Shown here: in pieces, positions 6,197 through 15,014 of the stretch | How the letters are laid out: each line of letters starts with the position of its first letter | How positions within the stretch are numbered: position 1 is the first letter of the stretch | Assembly (NCBI GenBank): GCA_020434375.1 | Contig: JAGRAY010000013.1 | Span: 1-20,812 of the forward strand | Source of the DNA: Bdellovibrionales bacterium | GTDB taxonomy: Bacteria > Bdellovibrionota_G > JALEGL01 > JAGRAY01 | Length of the DNA: 20,812 nt | Reading direction: 5' to 3' | Notes under the pieces: model-generated | Databases searched by the model: none | What the model saw: the letters and a program-made list of their open reading frames with translations, nothing else | Told to the model about the DNA's origin: nothing | Made by a program: the position numbers and the translations under genes

Positions 6197-8359
6197 ATGA
6201 AAAAATGCAACTCTGATTCTGCGTTATGGTTGTGTGTTGTCATTTTTTTGTTGGCCTTCTTATTAAGCATTATTTGGCAATGTCAAAATGTGGACTATCA
6301 AAACGATGCTTGTTTGGCATTTTTAAATCCGTTGCTGCAATTGTTCGTTTTAGTAGGTCAGGTGATCGAACCTTGGATTCAAAAGTTTTATTGGCTTGTT
6401 CCATTGCCAATCATGGTCATCTTAGGTTTTACTGTTTATAAGAGTTCCTTTCGAGAACAAATTTGGTTTAGTGGTTTGGCGATCTTCATCGTTGCTCAGC
6501 TATGTTTTATTTACCGACAAGTTACGATGGGGATGCTTCTTTATTTGGGTGCCACCCTTTTTCTTTGGGGATATTATTGGCGAGTTAAAAAATCGGATGT
6601 CAGCCTCTCGTGCATTCAGGAATCCACCAATCGTCATTTTGAAAAAGTCATATTTTTATGGTTGATCGTATTTTCTGTCATTACACGGTTCTTCTTTCTT
6701 AATCGAATACCATCGACATGGACTGGAGAAATTACTGCTCATATTGCAATAAGCACGAATCTTTCTAAGGCTATTCCCGTTTCTCTTGGAATGGCAGATT
6801 TTCCTGTGATCTCGCAGGGTTTTCTCTGGTCTTTAGTTCATTACGTCGTGAATACGTTGATGGGTACGTCATGGCTAAATATGAAAATGATCTACGCCAC
6901 CGGGAGTATAGTGTTGCTCGTTATTCTCTACGGATTTCTGCGGCGCGTGTTTGGCAATGTTACAGCAATAGTTGGTACGGCATTTCTTTCGTTTGCGCCA
7001 TTTGAATTGGGTTGGGCACGAAGCGAATATTTTTTTCAACTATCAAATATCTATATGGTTGTTACAGCAATGATAACTTTTTTTGCTTTTGAGAAGCAAA
7101 AACGTTGGATCTGGCTATTGTTGGCTAGTCTCATGGGGTTTTCGGTATTCTTATATCCTTCTGGAATGCTTATATTCATGGTTCCACTGATCACAGGCAT
7201 TGTCTTGTTTTTCAATCCAAGTGAGAAAAGTAAATATAACTTGGGTCATAAACATCTATTTATTTTGTTTTATGGTGCAGCGTTGTGGTTGCTGCTTCCA
7301 AGTTTCGTTTACTCACTAAGCAGTGCCACATTGCAGTGGGTTTCACCACATCAAGCCCATTATCTCAATGGAGGCAATTTACTTCGAAGACTAGGTGAAA
7401 CTAATCATCTTGCTGCAGATTCTCCTCTGTTTTCAATCGTTCGAATCGTTTTTGGCAATACACAATTGTTTCTTAAAGAACTTTTTGTAGAGGCCAATCA
7501 AAATTGGACCATCGATTTTGCTAACTTGAGCCCTCAGACTCTTCTTCCAGCATCTTTCGTATTGTTTATTCCCTTGGGAATAGTGGGGCTCGTTTTTTAC
7601 GAAAACCGCTTACATATTAAGTGTATTATCGCTTTGTGGATGGTGTTCACTTGGACGTGCGGTGCTTTTTCTTATGATTATGCATCGAGGCGATTTAGCG
7701 GCATGTTACTTGTCTTAATTATTTTAGGGGCTATTGGTCTATCGAAGTCATTTTATTTAATGTCTCGTATATTCAAAGGTAGAAAAGGCTTCAAATGGTT
7801 ACCCTCAGGACTTCTACTTTTGACAATAATAGTTCAGGGAATAATTCAAATAAGTACCTATTTTCGTTCCCATTTGTCCGGAATAGATCCGAGTACTGCG
7901 ATTGCGCGAAAAGTTGCAAGTCTATTTGAACCAAATGCGCTTGTGATTATGGTTCTTCCAACAGATCCATGGCTTCCCGGAAAAGTAATCTATCAACTTT
8001 TAGCTGATTTGAAATCAACGGCGCATCCTATTGCCTTGGTGGATGCTAGTTTTCCGCCAGATAGGACAACCCAATTCCTCAGTAATCCTGTTCCAGACTT
8101 TGCACAGTGGTTTTATCAATTGACATTTCTGAATCATAAAGCTTCCAAGTGGAAGGCTACGCATTGTCCATGGAATACCATCTTTGTATTAAGAAATGAT
8201 CCCAGCCTTGAAAATGACATTTCCAAACTTTCGAATCAAAATTCTGAAAGCCAGATAGAAAGAATCACGATTTGTGAGGATGTGCCACTGTGCAATTACG
8301 TGATTATTAAAAATAATTCACTCAATCAAAACTGCGTCCAGAATACAGAAAGCTCCTAA
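6197..8359 (+). CDS. Polytopic GT-C family glycosyltransferase-like protein
   Basis: A 720-aa integral membrane protein likely to transfer a sugar from a lipid-phosphate donor on the outer face of the inner membrane, as ArnT/PMT-type GT-C enzymes do. About a dozen hydrophobic helices are visible (for example residues 10-28, 43-58, 66-81, 90-106, 112-128 and 150-168, then a series to about 555). After the helix at 150-168, the loop holding NRIPSTWTGEITAH has Glu178 in the place where GT-C enzymes carry the acidic catalytic residue. Residues from about 560 form a soluble domain with several cysteines near its end, probably periplasmic. There is no clear ribosome site before ATG 6197. The size and layout resemble the transferase at 10541-12598. 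Acceptor unknown. Confidence 0.7.
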   Translation: MKKCNSDSALWLCVVIFLLAFLLSIIWQCQNVDYQNDACLAFLNPLLQLFVLVGQVIEPWIQKFYWLVPLPIMVILGFTVYKSSFREQIWFSGLAIFIVAQLCFIYRQVTMGMLLYLGATLFLWGYYWRVKKSDVSLSCIQESTNRHFEKVIFLWLIVFSVITRFFFLNRIPSTWTGEITAHIAISTNLSKAIPVSLGMADFPVISQGFLWSLVHYVVNTLMGTSWLNMKMIYATGSIVLLVILYGFLRRVFGNVTAIVGTAFLSFAPFELGWARSEYFFQLSNIYMVVTAMITFFAFEKQKRWIWLLLASLMGFSVFLYPSGMLIFMVPLITGIVLFFNPSEKSKYNLGHKHLFILFYGAALWLLLPSFVYSLSSATLQWVSPHQAHYLNGGNLLRRLGETNHLAADSPLFSIVRIVFGNTQLFLKELFVEANQNWTIDFANLSPQTLLPASFVLFIPLGIVGLVFYENRLHIKCIIALWMVFTWTCGAFSYDYASRRFSGMLLVLIILGAIGLSKSFYLMSRIFKGRKGFKWLPSGLLLLTIIVQGIIQISTYFRSHLSGIDPSTAIARKVASLFEPNALVIMVLPTDPWLPGKVIYQLLADLKSTAHPIALVDASFPPDRTTQFLSNPVPDFAQWFYQLTFLNHKASKWKATHCPWNTIFVLRNDPSLENDISKLSNQNSESQIERITICEDVPLCNYVIIKNNSLNQNCVQNTESS

Positions 8360-8528
8360 ATGATTTTATAGCTCAGGCCTTGGAAAATATTTCATAGTGA
8401 GGGAACATTTGTTTTTAAAGTTCTGAGATATAACAAGAATAGATCGTAACTTATTGAAATGACGATGAGTAAACTTGGTACATGTCTTGCTTAGATATTG
8501 ATTGCCGCCAATATTTAGGAGTATTCTA

Positions 8529-10478
8529 ATGAGAACGAAGTTTGGATTTATCGTATTATCTTTTTGTTTTAGTCTTTCACTGCTTGTGAGTTGCTCAAAT
8601 GAGTCTTCTTCCCATAGCACAGCACCAGAAAACTCGAATCTCTATGAGACAAATAGCTTAATTTATGAGTGTAACGACCAACTTTTACAAAGTTTCGATC
8701 TAGCGGTTCTAAGTACGAACATACAAGAGTGTTTAGATTTGGCTCTTTCGGGTGACGACCGCTGCTCATCATTAGCTGAATTTAATGGTTTAGATGATTT
8801 GCATTTAGAATTTTACCTCGACATCACTAGGTCTGGAAGCACATGCGGTTGCAGATGTGCTCAAGTTGAAATACCACAGCTTTCTCCATGTGCTCAGCAA
8901 CTACAAGAAGATCTGTCTCATGTCGATGGTTGGGAGAATGCAATATTTTTTGAAAACAATGTTCTACTGGGTAAATCAGATCAGTGTGCAGAAAACTCAG
9001 AAAATCGATGTGTTTTTAAAGAAGGCGTAACTGAATTAGAGCTTGAGTTCGTTTCAAATATTAATTACCAGGGTGAAAACTGGTGTGGATGCCAATGCCA
9101 AGATACTGCTTGTGCGTTAGATTCTAACACTGGAGCAGCGACTCAATACGATGAGTTTGGAAATGGCAGTGATGAGCCCTATCGTATTCACACTGGTGCT
9201 CAACTCTATAGTATGAGCAGAAATGTAGGCGCCTTAGATAAAAATTATGAACTATGTAAAAACATAGACCTACACAATTTCTATGGATCTACTTCAAACA
9301 GTACTTACTTTTCAATTGGAAGTGAAAACGTTCCATTTTCTGGAAGCTTCAATGGAAATAACCATGCGATTCAAAACTTTACGTATAGCAAAAGTGGCCC
9401 CTATTATAGTAGTCCAGTATCAAACCCTGTTACTGCTATGGATTCTGCGGGAACGATTCTAAGAAATGCAAATGGAAGCTTAGGTTTCTTCGGAAAAACA
9501 TTAAACGCCAAAATTCAAAATGTAAGTCTGAATGATGTTAGCATTAGTATGTCTGGCGGAAACAGTACCTTAGCAGCTAACTATTATGCCGGTGGATTGA
9601 TAGGACAAGGTGTTTCATCTCTAGTTGACAATGTATCTGTAGGTGGTGTCGTGACTTACGATCAAATTGGAACGGGAGGTGTTATTGGATATTTTTCAGG
9701 AACTGCAACGAACATAGTGTCCGATGTGGTAGTGAATGGAGGTCCGGAAGCCACGGGTGGTGTAATTGGAAGTTTTTCAAGTGGAACCCTCACTAATTCG
9801 TATGCGAAAGGCGATGTGATATGCGACCCTGAAGAGGGTTCAATAGGAGGTCTCGTGGGTGTCTCAAATCATGCCTCGATTTCGAGGTCATCTGCGACGG
9901 GTAAAGTTTCTGGAGGCATTGAGGTTGGAGGGCTTGTGGGAATTAATGATCACTCGACAATCACTGAATCATGGGCCACAGGTAGTGCTGCTGGTTCAGG
10001 AATTGTCGGAGGGCTTGTTGGTGCGAATCACTATAGCTCAATTCGAGATGCATATGCTACGGGCTCTGTTTCTGGCCAAATTCATGTTGGAGGTTTTGCA
10101 GGTACAAATTCTGCCGGAAATATTAGTAACTCATATGCGAGTGGAGATGTCCTCGGAGGAGTTGAAGATATTGGCGGTTTTATAGGTGTGACTCGTCAAG
10201 GCTCTAGTATCGAAGATGTATTCAGTGCGCAGAAACTCATTATTGGTCAAACCAATGTTGGTTTTATGTTTGGCAGGATTGAGGACACTAGTATTAGCAG
10301 CATACATTATTGGACTGGTGTCCAGTGCACAAGTTCTTGCACCGCAACCAGCGGAGAAATTGGACACTTACCACAAAGCTATTTTTACAATCCAGCGAAT
10401 GCACCTATGAATCAGTGGGATTTCACTAGTCTCTGGAGCATTGACACTGGAAATGGCTTGCCATTCCTACAACCTTAA
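8529..10478 (+). CDS. GLUG-repeat lipoprotein with duplicated Cys-rich domain
   Basis: A 649-aa surface or periplasmic lipoprotein. ATG 8529 has TAGGAG 7-8 bases upstream and is preferred over a TTG at 8502. The lipobox is LLVSC, so Cys22 is lipidated. Residues 46-112 and 119-192 are two diverged copies of a Cys-rich module, each ending in CGCxC (106-110 CGCRC, 186-190 CGCQC) preceded by LxLEF. From about 220 the protein follows the GLUG-adhesin pattern: an AQLYSMSRN segment, a CKNIDL strand, FSGSFNGNNHAI, then at least seven 25-35 residue repeats of type GGLVGxNxxSxIxxSxATGxVxG between 353 and 590, expected to build a beta-helix. GLUG proteins are mostly secreted adhesins or IgA-peptidase-like stalks; the binding partner here is unknown. 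The gene ends just before a strong palindromic terminator. Confidence 0.85.
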   Translation: MRTKFGFIVLSFCFSLSLLVSCSNESSSHSTAPENSNLYETNSLIYECNDQLLQSFDLAVLSTNIQECLDLALSGDDRCSSLAEFNGLDDLHLEFYLDITRSGSTCGCRCAQVEIPQLSPCAQQLQEDLSHVDGWENAIFFENNVLLGKSDQCAENSENRCVFKEGVTELELEFVSNINYQGENWCGCQCQDTACALDSNTGAATQYDEFGNGSDEPYRIHTGAQLYSMSRNVGALDKNYELCKNIDLHNFYGSTSNSTYFSIGSENVPFSGSFNGNNHAIQNFTYSKSGPYYSSPVSNPVTAMDSAGTILRNANGSLGFFGKTLNAKIQNVSLNDVSISMSGGNSTLAANYYAGGLIGQGVSSLVDNVSVGGVVTYDQIGTGGVIGYFSGTATNIVSDVVVNGGPEATGGVIGSFSSGTLTNSYAKGDVICDPEEGSIGGLVGVSNHASISRSSATGKVSGGIEVGGLVGINDHSTITESWATGSAAGSGIVGGLVGANHYSSIRDAYATGSVSGQIHVGGFAGTNSAGNISNSYASGDVLGGVEDIGGFIGVTRQGSSIEDVFSAQKLIIGQTNVGFMFGRIEDTSISSIHYWTGVQCTSSCTATSGEIGHLPQSYFYNPANAPMNQWDFTSLWSIDTGNGLPFLQP

Positions 10479-10485
10479 AAAAAAA

Positions 10486-10533
10486 GGGGACACGAGACCT
10501 AATTTTGACCAAATAAATAGGTCTCGTGTCCCC
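10486..10533. terminator. Bidirectional intrinsic terminator between convergent genes
   Basis: GGGGACACGAGACCTA (10486-10501) is a perfect inverted repeat of 10518-10533 with a 16-nt loop. On the - strand it is followed at once by nine U (from the A run 10477-10485), an ideal Rho-independent terminator for the operon ending at 10541. On the + strand ACAG then TTTTTATTT follows, so it can also end the GLUG gene. The GGGGAC terminus is shared with the dispersed repeats in the window. Confidence 0.85.
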
Positions 10534-10540
10534 ACAGTTT

Positions 10541-12598
10541 TTATTTCCAGTTAATTTCATTGATGTGAATGAGTGCGTTTGGTCCGCTCTCTCGAACATC
10601 TGCCGTGACTTCAATCATTGTTATGACGGTTTTGGGCGATCGATTGAGAAATTTTGCGCTACCAAACTCTTTGCCTTCTAAATTCATTCGATGAGATCCA
10701 AAGGAAAACTGATGGTCGTGATCATAGACTTTAACATTGACGGTGTATTTACTAGCGTGCGAGACCGTGACATTGATTCCTTTAATTTGACTTGGAGAAA
10801 TATATAGTCTGAGTGTTGCTACTTGTTGTTGTTCTATTCGTAGTAAAGTGTGTAGATTGTCATCGATGAGGTTATTTATTAGACCCATGTCATAAATTGG
10901 ATATTCAATGGTAACAGGGCTAATGGGTCTGTTTACCAAAGCTCTAAGACCAGAATGATATTTGTTTTGGTAATTCGAGGAAGAGAAAGTTTGTCTATAT
11001 TGATCAAAGTCGTTTGGCTTTAACTCAGTGACAATAAAATCTTCAAAATCATATTTATCAGAAAATCTCTTGATAAACTGATGTTCTGAGTTATCAATGG
11101 TTTCTGAAGCATATTTGTTAGAGGAAGGAATTGGGTGATATAGATTGGGAATATCAAAAATCACTCCCGGATACACCAGCGTTTCATCTGAAGAGCGCAG
11201 CTCATAAATGTGGCAGTGAGCTGGAAGAGGCCGTATCTTTTGATAAAATCTTACCCAGTGATAGGCAATGGAAGTAACCCCAATATTGAAGTCTTGTTCA
11301 CAATAATTGTTAATATGGCTCATGATAGCTATCGATGGACCATTGGTTCTCCAGGGTTTTGATATATAGGCTTTATAAGTCAAAAATACTTCTGATAAGA
11401 TGATCAGTAAAACCATCGTTTTTAACGCTATCTTATTTTTCTTTAAACAAAAGTGATCAAGCGCGACGGCAGATAAAGGATAGATCCAAAACCACGCGTA
11501 GATCCAACGCCGCACAGCTGTGTGATCAGATATGAGAGCTGGCAGACATCCTCCTAAAAAAATGCCTGTTGCGAATATCCAATTGTATTCATGGTACCAT
11601 TCACCGATGCGATCTGAATGCTTTGATCGATATTTCCAGTTCCACAACGTTTGGCAAAATTGAAACCAAAACATGAGAAACAAAAGTGAGATCAGTGGCG
11701 AGATATAAAACAATGGTGAAGTGCTTCCCGTAGTCCTTGGTATCATAAACTCACTAGAAACTGACATTTCAACGGGCAAGAACCAATAGATGATACCTTT
11801 TGAGTTATGAAAAATGGTCGAAATATTCTCCAGTATTTGTCCGTTGCTTGAGTATTTAAACAGGAGAAAGTGAAGGTCATTAAAAGAAAAGGTCTTACCT
11901 GTCGACGTAAAGGCAAAGATGTATACAATGCTGAGAAATATAATGGGAACGATTGTAAGTTTTAGTATGAGTCGCCAAAAAGGTTTATGAAGTTTAAAGT
12001 CATATTTTAAAAGTGAAATGGCAAGAAAAAGGATCAAAACGGTGACTAGAACCGCTTTAAAAGCCAGAAACGAAAAGAACCCAATCCCACATATCACACC
12101 GAGAAGTAAAAAGTATTTTGTTTGTTCGGTTTTTAAACAACGATAAAGAGCCCAGTATGCCCAAAAAGCAAATGGCAATACCGAAATACCAACATGCCCT
12201 AGGCGTGGCATCGTAAATCCTGCCAATGAGTATAGTAGAAAAAGCACGGCAATTTGTGCACTGGCACTTCGAAATAGTTCTTTGACTAGCAAGAAAATCG
12301 GAATCAAGCTCGAAAGAAACCAGAAACTTGCATTTGCATAGTTGGCAAGAGCCGTTAATCCAAAAGCGGATTGAAAGATATGTAAACTTGCTAAATGCAA
12401 AAAAAGGACATTGTCGATAATGACATCAAAATGGTTGAATAGTTCAGAAGCATGGAATGCCTCACGAACCTGATCGTAGTCCATCCCAATGGGCAAAAAA
12501 CCTGCCTTACAGGTGCGAAACAAAAACAGATTAGCAATTACGAGAATCCAAAAGAAAAAACTTTTATAAGAGTAGGCGTCCTTTATTCGGCAAAGCAC
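10541..12598 (-). CDS. GT-C family glycosyltransferase-like membrane protein
   Basis: Last gene of the - strand operon. The frame stays open upstream to 12691, but GTG 12598 is the likely start: it follows the upstream stop codon by two bases, has AGG about 8 bases before it, and removes a 91-bp overlap. That gives 685 aa. After the first membrane helix (about 13-29) comes GFLPIGMDYDQVREAFHA, whose Asp40/Asp42 occupy the acidic position expected in the first periplasmic loop of GT-C enzymes. Roughly ten more hydrophobic helices follow to about 410, then a large soluble C-terminal domain (about 275 residues, beta-rich near its end). Likely role: transfer of a lipid-linked sugar to a glycan or protein outside the cytoplasmic membrane. 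Donor and acceptor are unknown; pilin as acceptor is only a guess from context. Confidence 0.72.
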   Translation of the reverse strand: MLCRIKDAYSYKSFFFWILVIANLFLFRTCKAGFLPIGMDYDQVREAFHASELFNHFDVIIDNVLFLHLASLHIFQSAFGLTALANYANASFWFLSSLIPIFLLVKELFRSASAQIAVLFLLYSLAGFTMPRLGHVGISVLPFAFWAYWALYRCLKTEQTKYFLLLGVICGIGFFSFLAFKAVLVTVLILFLAISLLKYDFKLHKPFWRLILKLTIVPIIFLSIVYIFAFTSTGKTFSFNDLHFLLFKYSSNGQILENISTIFHNSKGIIYWFLPVEMSVSSEFMIPRTTGSTSPLFYISPLISLLFLMFWFQFCQTLWNWKYRSKHSDRIGEWYHEYNWIFATGIFLGGCLPALISDHTAVRRWIYAWFWIYPLSAVALDHFCLKKNKIALKTMVLLIILSEVFLTYKAYISKPWRTNGPSIAIMSHINNYCEQDFNIGVTSIAYHWVRFYQKIRPLPAHCHIYELRSSDETLVYPGVIFDIPNLYHPIPSSNKYASETIDNSEHQFIKRFSDKYDFEDFIVTELKPNDFDQYRQTFSSSNYQNKYHSGLRALVNRPISPVTIEYPIYDMGLINNLIDDNLHTLLRIEQQQVATLRLYISPSQIKGINVTVSHASKYTVNVKVYDHDHQFSFGSHRMNLEGKEFGSAKFLNRSPKTVITMIEVTADVRESGPNALIHINEINWK

Positions 12599-12600
12599 TT

Positions 12601-14604
12601 TTAAGGCCTGTGTGGTATCGCAAGAGCTATGTAAATATACAGATAAACGAGTATATTGAGTATTGCTAGCGTTGATAGCGAAGTTCGGCAAAAAACAGGA
12701 TCTTCAAAAAGAGATTTTCGTTTTTGAATCAGGAGTTCTTCTCTGCGGAGTTCCCAAGATTTTTGATTTTGAACTTCGATGAGTCTCTCAAACAAAGCGC
12801 GTAAGCGATTTTGAAGCTCTGAATTCACATCTTTTAAAGAGACCAACGCGACACCTTTTGCGTGAGATTTAATGGTACCCAAAAGCACAGCTTTCTTGAC
12901 TCCTGGATACCCAGGAATGAAAAGCTGAACCTGAACGGGCATATTCTTCGTGATGTACTCCGAAGTCGTTATTTTAAGAAATCCTGCATCGATTGAAGAC
13001 ATATAAGTTCTAATAAATTCTTTTGAAGACTCAAAGCGTTTAACTAAAATCGTTTTACTCTTTGTGGATTCCTCCATCGATGGTGAGGAGTCTTGTAATT
13101 GATTTGGAGATGATATCTTCTGTATTATTGAGATCGCGTTATCAATGGCCTTTCGTTCAGATGCTGTATGGTATTCAAATTGTAAATGGGTCATTGAATT
13201 TGAACCCTTAATTGCGATGGCCTGAATCTGTAAAAGCGTATTCCCTAAACGTTCGAAGCGAATATTTAGGATCTCCTCCAGAGGGCACGGGATATCAAAG
13301 TAGACATTCGCTGTCGTCAGACTCATTGAGTCAAGCTTGCCTTTAATTTCCGACTCTTGGGCTCTATCGACCCAAACAGAAATAGATGCATCTTGAACTT
13401 TGTATTGTGGAAAGACTATGCCTTGGAGTTTGTGCTTTGCAATGCATCGAAGAATGCTAAGCATGGTAGAGCTAGTTTGCGCTTCAAAGAATAATTCACC
13501 ATGAGTTGATGAATTCAATTTTATTTTGGCATGTAGAGTTCCAAACATAGATAAATCTGACGCAATCGACTCAGGAGCAGATTTTAAACAGATTTGAACG
13601 GTTTGTTCATTATGAATTTCTTCATGAGAACCTAAAAGCATGAACGACCATTTTCGATGAGAAACGTCTAGAAGTTGCACATCAAATTTTGAGCGTTGGC
13701 CATGAATCTCATAAGTAATTGCCAGGTGTTCGGTTTGAAGTCCGTAGGTGTCGTCTGTACCTTCCCACTGATCACCAACAACTTGTGACAAAATTGACTC
13801 TAGAGCCAAGCTGTTCTGTTGTGATCGGTGTCGAACAATTTCTTCGGTAATTTCTAAAAGTTGTGGATATTTTTTAAGAAGTTCCTTGAATCGCTGACCT
13901 GGTAATATAAGCATCTCAGTGGTTTTTACCGCGTGTACTGAGGCCATACGATTTTCTCCGGTGATCGCAGCCATTTCACCTATGATTTCACCAGGACCGA
14001 GTTCTTTTAATACTTGCCTTCTTGCGCCAGCTTGCTTTGAAATGGATACAAGTCCTTTTTTTATAATATAAATTTCCTCGCCTCGCTCTCCTTCGCGCAT
14101 GATTTCACTTCCGCTCGAGTACTTAACGGCTTCTAGGGTATCGGCCATAAGATGTATTTCTTCGACAGATAGTGAGGAAAACAACTTTGTAGATCGTAAA
14201 ACGTTTTCAACGACACGGGTTTTAAAAAGACGCTCGAGCCGTTCTGACATCATTGGATATCGTTCCTCGATGCCACTTAACCAACTTTTTTGAATTTCAA
14301 GAATTGCGCAGTCCGTCTTTGTGATTGCTGCAAATGAACGTGGTTGCGATGTAAAGTACGAAAATTCTCCAAACAAATCACCAGGACTCAAAGTTGCAAT
14401 GGTCAATGGATCTCCCGAACGGTTATGGCCAACAATTTCGACTTGTCCGTTCAAAATGACATAAATTTCTGTTCCACGGTCATCTTTTTGAAAAACCGGA
14501 AACCCTCTTGGAAATTGTCTGAAATTGAGTTGATCAATGAGAGCGATTAGTTTCGGATCTTTAATTCCAGCAAAAAGAGATGTCTGATTGGGAAGTAAAA
14601 ACAC
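12601..14604 (-). CDS. Double cyclic-nucleotide-binding, PilZ-like membrane-anchored protein
   Basis: A 667-aa putative signal receptor. Residues about 28-112 and 155-245 are two CAP/FNR-type cyclic-nucleotide-binding domains. Each keeps the phosphate-cassette pattern: FGEFSYFTSQPRS (Glu80, Arg89, Ser90) and IGEMAAITGENRMAS (Glu210, Arg219, Ser222), so nucleotide binding is plausible. Residues about 400-495 and 520-610 look like PilZ-type barrels (FESSKEFIRTYMSSIDAG; GTIKSHAKGVALVSL), but the canonical RxxxR and D/NxSxxG c-di-GMP motifs are not intact. Residues 290-345 may be a third such module. A hydrophobic helix at about 642-662 near the C-terminus suggests a tail anchor, with sensor domains in the cytoplasm. 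GTG 14604 is the start, 2 bp after the previous gene. No DNA-binding domain is seen. It is probably a regulator of the pilus- or glycan-related neighbours. Confidence 0.8.
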   Translation of the reverse strand: MFLLPNQTSLFAGIKDPKLIALIDQLNFRQFPRGFPVFQKDDRGTEIYVILNGQVEIVGHNRSGDPLTIATLSPGDLFGEFSYFTSQPRSFAAITKTDCAILEIQKSWLSGIEERYPMMSERLERLFKTRVVENVLRSTKLFSSLSVEEIHLMADTLEAVKYSSGSEIMREGERGEEIYIIKKGLVSISKQAGARRQVLKELGPGEIIGEMAAITGENRMASVHAVKTTEMLILPGQRFKELLKKYPQLLEITEEIVRHRSQQNSLALESILSQVVGDQWEGTDDTYGLQTEHLAITYEIHGQRSKFDVQLLDVSHRKWSFMLLGSHEEIHNEQTVQICLKSAPESIASDLSMFGTLHAKIKLNSSTHGELFFEAQTSSTMLSILRCIAKHKLQGIVFPQYKVQDASISVWVDRAQESEIKGKLDSMSLTTANVYFDIPCPLEEILNIRFERLGNTLLQIQAIAIKGSNSMTHLQFEYHTASERKAIDNAISIIQKISSPNQLQDSSPSMEESTKSKTILVKRFESSKEFIRTYMSSIDAGFLKITTSEYITKNMPVQVQLFIPGYPGVKKAVLLGTIKSHAKGVALVSLKDVNSELQNRLRALFERLIEVQNQKSWELRREELLIQKRKSLFEDPVFCRTSLSTLAILNILVYLYIYIALAIPHRP

Positions 14605-14606
14605 GT

Positions 14607-15014
14607 TTATTCTTTAAGCTTTCTGCTAGTAACTAGATGCACACGTCGATTATTTTTATTTCCATGAGCTACGAAGCCTATGATCCAAGATGAAGGTTCC
14701 CAAAGAGTTGTAGGCATGAGTTGGTAAGTTGATTCGATTTTTAAAATATATCGTTCAACTGGATAAGCATCTTTTTTAAGATGGGTAAGGAAAACACGAT
14801 AACCATCGTATTGTTCATCATAATAGGACGAATTGTTTTTAAAAGTGAGTTCTTGATTCAAAATCTTATCGTGAAGCTTATCAACAATAGACCAAACGAC
14901 ATCTACAGAAGGTGGCAGCGAGCGTTGTGTTGATCCAAATATAATAACAAAGAATCCTAAGGCCAGCGATAGCAAAAGTACTCCTGCTAAAATTTGCGAT
15001 TCTTTGACTGTCAT
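14607..15014 (-). CDS. Small single-pass membrane protein of the prepilin cluster
   Basis: 135 aa. The ATG at 15014 overlaps the TGA of the preceding gene (ATGA), so translational coupling supports it over an upstream ATG at 15044. One membrane helix at residues 7-27 follows a short MTVKES leader, and the remaining about 105 residues are expected outside the membrane. Topology and size suit a minor-pilin-like or pilus-assembly subunit, but there is no prepilin peptidase site (no G followed by F-T-x-x-E), so membership of that family is inferred only from position after a prepilin gene. No other family recognised. Confidence 0.7.
   Translation of the reverse strand: MTVKESQILAGVLLLSLALGFFVIIFGSTQRSLPPSVDVVWSIVDKLHDKILNQELTFKNNSSYYDEQYDGYRVFLTHLKKDAYPVERYILKIESTYQLMPTTLWEPSSWIIGFVAHGNKNNRRVHLVTSRKLKE

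Noticed and set aside
9859..10185. 108-codon frame inside the GLUG repeats
   Set aside because: Out-of-frame reading of a repetitive coding region; repetition keeps the alternate frame open.
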